Below, in pieces: positions 59,345 through 64,000 of a DNA stretch of 64,000 bases; position 1 is the first letter of the stretch; every line of letters starts with the position of its first letter. Under the pieces are notes generated by a model, which did no database searches, had not been told where the DNA came from, and saw nothing but the letters and a program-made list of their open reading frames with translations. The DNA is from VRUE01 sp963718775. Its GTDB lineage: Bacteria > Actinomycetota > Thermoleophilia > Solirubrobacterales > 70-9. A program made the translations under genes and the position numbers. The stretch is from contig OY970377.1 of assembly GCA_963718775.1 (NCBI GenBank), forward strand, positions 2,294,001-2,358,000, in the 5' to 3' direction.

Positions 59345-60532
59345 ATGCCCGCTGATGAGCGCATATCCCTGAGCGAGGCGTCGCGCCGCTCAGGCGTCTC
59401 TGTCAGCACGCTGAAGCGCTGGGCCGCTGAGAAGATCGTGCCGGTGCGGCGGGGGCGCTGGACCGCGGCGGCGGCGGCGCAGGCGCGTGTGGTGGCCCGT
59501 ATGCGTGAGCGTGGGCACTCGCTCGAGGAGCTCAAGCAGGCAGGTCGCGAGGGCAGGCTCGCCTTCGGCTTCGCCGAGGATCTCTTCCCCGAGCCAGAAG
59601 AGAAGGTGACGGTCGCCGAGGTGGCCCGCGAGACCGGCCTCGAGCCGGAGCTGATCGAGCGCATCCTGGTCATCCTCGGCACCCCGCTGGAGGGCGAGCG
59701 GCTGCTCAATCCGAACGACGTGCAGGCGCTGCGGCATTGCGCCCGGGTGCTGGCGGCCGGCTTCCCGCTCGTCGCCTTCCTGCAGCTCGTCCGCGTCTAC
59801 GCGCAGTCGCTGCGCCGCATCGCCGACGCCGAGGTGCGGCTCTTCCACCTCTACGTCCACGAACCGCTGATCCGCGACGGCGTCCCCGAGCTGGAGATGG
59901 CCGGGGAGATCGGCGATCTGGCAGGGGACATCCTGCCGCTGGCCGCGCCGCTGACTGAGTACCTGCACACCCGCTACCTGCGCTTCTTCCTCGAGCAGGA
60001 CGTGATCGGGCACATGGAGAGCGACCTCGATGCCGAGACCCACCTCGGCCAGGTCCCGATAACGCTCTGCTTCATCGACCTCACCGGCTTCACTCGCTAC
60101 ACCGAGGAGGAGGGCGATCTGGAGGCGCTCGACGTGATCGAGAACTTCGTCGAGACGGTGGAGGCGACTCTGCCGCCCGAAGCGACGATCGTCAAGACAA
60201 TCGGCGACGAGGTGATGGTCGTCTCGCCCGAACCGGCTTCGCTGACCGAGTGGGCCGTCGACCTGCTCGGTCGCTTCCCCGAGCGCCCGCAGCCGCGGGT
60301 CGGTATCCACTGTGCCAATGCCGTCTACCGCGACGGCGATTACTTCGGCACCCACGTCAACCTCGCCCACCGCGTCGTCAGTCGCGCCCAGGCGGGCGAG
60401 GTGCTGGTCACTGACCGGGTTGCAGAAGCGATCGAGAACCGCGAAGCCCTCGACTTCGAGCCGATCGGCGAGGTCAGCCTCAGGGGCTTTCCGACGCCAA
60501 CGCCACTCTTCGTCGTTCGCGCCGCGAACTGA
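59345..60532 (+). CDS. HTH (MerR-like)-class III adenylate cyclase fusion
   Basis: 395 aa. N-terminal winged-helix/MerR-like HTH (RISLSEASRRSGVSVSTLKRWAAEKIVPVRRGRW), then a second HTH-like segment (VTVAEVARETGLEPELIERILVILGTPLEG). A helical linker of about 100 residues follows, then a class III cyclase catalytic domain: metal-binding D244 (CFIDLTGFTRYTEEEGD) and D288 (KTIGDEVMVV), K284 for adenine, T336 and N339, R343 (GTHVNLAHRV). All residues needed for cAMP synthesis seem present. It is unusual for a DNA-binding domain to be fused to a cyclase. It lies downstream of glnK and upstream of tilS. Confidence 0.85.
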   Translation: MPADERISLSEASRRSGVSVSTLKRWAAEKIVPVRRGRWTAAAAAQARVVARMRERGHSLEELKQAGREGRLAFGFAEDLFPEPEEKVTVAEVARETGLEPELIERILVILGTPLEGERLLNPNDVQALRHCARVLAAGFPLVAFLQLVRVYAQSLRRIADAEVRLFHLYVHEPLIRDGVPELEMAGEIGDLAGDILPLAAPLTEYLHTRYLRFFLEQDVIGHMESDLDAETHLGQVPITLCFIDLTGFTRYTEEEGDLEALDVIENFVETVEATLPPEATIVKTIGDEVMVVSPEPASLTEWAVDLLGRFPERPQPRVGIHCANAVYRDGDYFGTHVNLAHRVVSRAQAGEVLVTDRVAEAIENREALDFEPIGEVSLRGFPTPTPLFVVRAAN

Positions 60533-60534
60533 GC

Positions 60535-60581
60535 TTCCGGTGCGCCTTATGTGGTCATGGGCCATATAAAGCGCACCGGAA
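60535..60581. repeat. inverted repeat between cyclase and tilS
   Basis: Arms 60535-60554 and 60562-60581 match at 18 of 20 positions (TTCCGGTGCGC...GCGCACCGGAA) around 7 bases. It begins at the cyclase stop codon (60530-60532) and ends 26 bases before the tilS start. It is probably a transcription-end hairpin without U-tract. Confidence 0.75.
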
Positions 60582-60607
60582 CAGGCAGGCGCGCGACACT
60601 TACGGGC

Positions 60608-61546
60608 ATGGAGGGTGAGCGGATGATCGAGGCCGTGCGCGACGGCGGTCTGTTGCCGGCCGAGACGCCGCTGGTCGCGATGCTCTCCGGCGGCCGCGAC
60701 TCGGTCTGCCTGCTCGACCTTGCCGTTCGCCTATTGGGGACCGCATCGGTCACCGCGCTGCATGTCAACTACGGCCTGCGCGACGACTCCGACGAGGACG
60801 AGGCGCACTGCGCGAGCCTCTGCGAGCGGCTTGGCGTGGGCCTCGAGGTGGAGCGACCGCGACGGCCCGAGGGCCCCGGCAATCTGCAGGCTTGGGCTCG
60901 GGACACTCGTTACGCGGCGGCGGCGCGATTGGCGCTGCCCCAAGAGGCGTCGATCGCCACCGGGCACACCGCTGACGACCAGGTCGAGACGATCCTCTAT
61001 CGCCTCGCCTCCTCGCCGAGCCGCCGCGCTCTGCTCGGGATGCGCGCTCACGACGGCAGTCTGGTGCGACCCCTGCTCGACTTCACCAGGGAGGAAACCA
61101 CCGCCTACTGCGAGCAACGTGGGCTGGCGTGGCGTGACGATCCGAGCAACGCCGGGACGGGCTACGCACGCAACCGGGTCCGCCACCGGCTTGCCCCGGC
61201 CCTGGCCGAGATCCACCCCGCGGCCGCTCGCAACGTGCTGCGCACGGCCGAGCTGTTGCGCGACGAGGCCGAGGTGCTCGACGCGCTCGTCGATGCCGAG
61301 CTCGCCGGCTCCAACGGCACCTCCCGCGGTTCGATCGAGCTGCAGCGGCTGGCCGGGCTGCCGCCTGCGCTGCGTCGTCTCGTCGTCCAGCGACTCGCCG
61401 ATCGCGCCGCCGGGCGACCCGTGCCCGGGGCCGCCAATCACGCCGATGAGGTCGCCGGGCTGCGCCGCACCGGCACCGCAATGCTCGACCTAGGTGGCGG
61501 CGTGCGCGCAATCGTCGAGCGCGGCGTCCTCCGCGCCGAGCGCTAA
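60608..61546 (+). CDS. tilS: tRNA(Ile)-lysidine synthetase TilS
   Basis: 312 aa from ATG 60608. The PP-loop SGGRDS (residues 27-32) is intact, followed by the motif NYGLRDDSDEDEAHCASLCERLG, ATGHTADDQVETILYRLASSPSRRALLGM and RDDPSNAGTGYARNRVRHRLAPAL, which bind tRNA and ATP. TilS converts C34 of tRNA-Ile2 to lysidine. The C-terminal domain is short, the usual actinobacterial form. The order tilS-hpt-ftsH is conserved in Gram-positive bacteria. Confidence 0.95.
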   Translation: MEGERMIEAVRDGGLLPAETPLVAMLSGGRDSVCLLDLAVRLLGTASVTALHVNYGLRDDSDEDEAHCASLCERLGVGLEVERPRRPEGPGNLQAWARDTRYAAAARLALPQEASIATGHTADDQVETILYRLASSPSRRALLGMRAHDGSLVRPLLDFTREETTAYCEQRGLAWRDDPSNAGTGYARNRVRHRLAPALAEIHPAAARNVLRTAELLRDEAEVLDALVDAELAGSNGTSRGSIELQRLAGLPPALRRLVVQRLADRAAGRPVPGAANHADEVAGLRRTGTAMLDLGGGVRAIVERGVLRAER

Positions 61547-61548
61547 CG

Positions 61549-61601
61549 CCGCCGACGGGCCTCAAACGTGACATATGGACACGTTTGAGGCCCGTCGGCG
61601 G
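61549..61601. repeat. perfect hairpin after tilS
   Basis: Arms 61549-61570 and 61580-61601 are perfect 22-bp complements around ACATATGGA. It begins three bases after the tilS stop. It contains an in-frame ATG (61575) of the hpt gene, so the natural hpt start is more probably GTG 61632. No T-run follows; a terminator or ribosome-access control hairpin is plausible. Confidence 0.88.
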
Positions 61602-61631
61602 ATGGCTGACGCTGTATCTAGACTGCGGCGC

Positions 61632-62156
61632 GTGAGCGACGCGATCGGCGAGACCCTCGTCTCCAGCGAGGACCTGCAGCGGCGGGTCGCCGAGCTGGGG
61701 CGGCAGATCAGCGAGGAGTACGAGGGCCGCGACCTCTTCATGGTCGGCGTGCTGAAGGGCGCTGTGCTCTTCCTCGCCGACCTGATGCGCAACGTCAGCG
61801 TGCCCTGCGAGATCGATTTCATGGCCGTCTCCAGCTACGGCTCGCAGACCGACTCCTCGGGCGTGGTGCGGATCATGAAGGACCTCGACGCCCCGATCGA
61901 AGGTCGCCACGTGCTGATCGTCGAGGACATCATCGATTCCGGCCTCACCTTGCAGTACCTGATGCGCAACCTGAAGGCGCGCAATCCCGCCTCGCTGGAG
62001 GTTTGCGCTCTTTTGACCAAGCCGGAGCGGATTCGAGTCGATCTCTCGCCGCGCTACGTCGGCTTCGAGATCCCCAACCGCTTCGCGATCGGCTATGGCC
62101 TCGACCACGCGCAGCGCTACCGCAACCTCTCTTACGTGGCCGCCCTCGGCGACTAA
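61632..62156 (+). CDS. hpt: hypoxanthine phosphoribosyltransferase
   Basis: 174 aa from GTG 61632; the frame is open to ATG 61575. The PRPP-binding loop VLIVEDIIDSGLTLQYLMRNL and the substrate-binding motif VGVLKGAVLFLADLM are intact, as is YVGFEIPNRFAIGYGLDHAQRYRNLSY for the purine. It salvages hypoxanthine and guanine to IMP/GMP. It lies between tilS and ftsH as in other Gram-positive bacteria. Confidence 0.93.
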   Translation: MSDAIGETLVSSEDLQRRVAELGRQISEEYEGRDLFMVGVLKGAVLFLADLMRNVSVPCEIDFMAVSSYGSQTDSSGVVRIMKDLDAPIEGRHVLIVEDIIDSGLTLQYLMRNLKARNPASLEVCALLTKPERIRVDLSPRYVGFEIPNRFAIGYGLDHAQRYRNLSYVAALGD

Positions 62157-62191
62157 GCGGCAAAACTGCCCTGGTACGCTGATTTTTCCCT

Positions 62192-64000
<1,809 letters not shown>

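Overview
The window is 64 kb of high-GC chromosome from an actinomycete, most likely class Thermoleophilia (order Solirubrobacterales). The clues are an actinobacterial integration host factor, many secreted alanine-rich proteins with Ig-like or Cys-rich tails, frequent GTG/TTG starts, IdeR/DtxR-type iron boxes, no lipid A or Gram-negative envelope genes, and tilS-hpt-ftsH order. Lineage is inferred from gene content, not from a marker-gene search. No tRNA, rRNA, CRISPR array, prophage or transposase gene was found. No gene-free stretch exceeds about 300 bases.

Layout. 0-6.7 kb: end of an RND/MMPL transporter, a TlpA-like thiol protein without CXXC, a B3/4-domain protein, mIHF, a serine-palmitoyltransferase-type enzyme divergent from a long GNAT protein (candidate ceramide-synthesis pair), and an AlkA-type glycosylase. 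6.7-13.1 kb: a PAS-GAF-GGDEF-EAL protein, a ThiXYZ-like ABC importer, a TauE exporter and a Rrf2 regulator. 13-26.5 kb: secreted and membrane proteins, a MoxR/VWA pair, PPK2, two cation/Ca2+ antiporters, a Bcp operon, an acyl-CoA dehydrogenase, BipA/TypA and a cold-shock protein. 26.7-41.4 kb: an atypical subtilase, a TVP38 protein, RecD2, a TetR/cupin/SnoaL group with a clear palindromic operator, vapBC, a luciferase-like monooxygenase remnant, an amine oxidase, RlmN, a P450 and a collagen-like exported protein. 41.5-49.9 kb: type III glutamine synthetase, NlpC/P60, a 3-hydroxyacyl-CoA dehydrogenase/enoyl-CoA hydratase fusion, a sirtuin and a HAD phosphatase. 49.9-58.8 kb: a cell-wall hydrolase, a phasin-like protein, a nucleoside phosphorylase, EfeU/EfeO iron uptake and an ammonium transporter, all with frameshifts. 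58.8-64 kb: PII, a HTH-cyclase fusion, TilS, Hpt and FtsH (running off the end).

Themes. Nitrogen genes recur (GSIII, Amt, PII). Fatty-acyl metabolism recurs (acyl-CoA dehydrogenase, HCDH-ECH fusion, SPT-like enzyme). Intergenic DNA is rich in long palindromes. One dispersed family (three copies, shared outer 14-bp arm, variable but compensated inner arm) and several unrelated perfect hairpins sit just after stop codons and mostly lack a U-tract.

Caution. Between about 50.0 and 58.8 kb every gene is broken by short indels, mostly at G/C runs, although the pieces together form complete conserved proteins. I read this as a low-accuracy stretch of sequence, not as gene decay. Coordinates and internal frames there are approximate.
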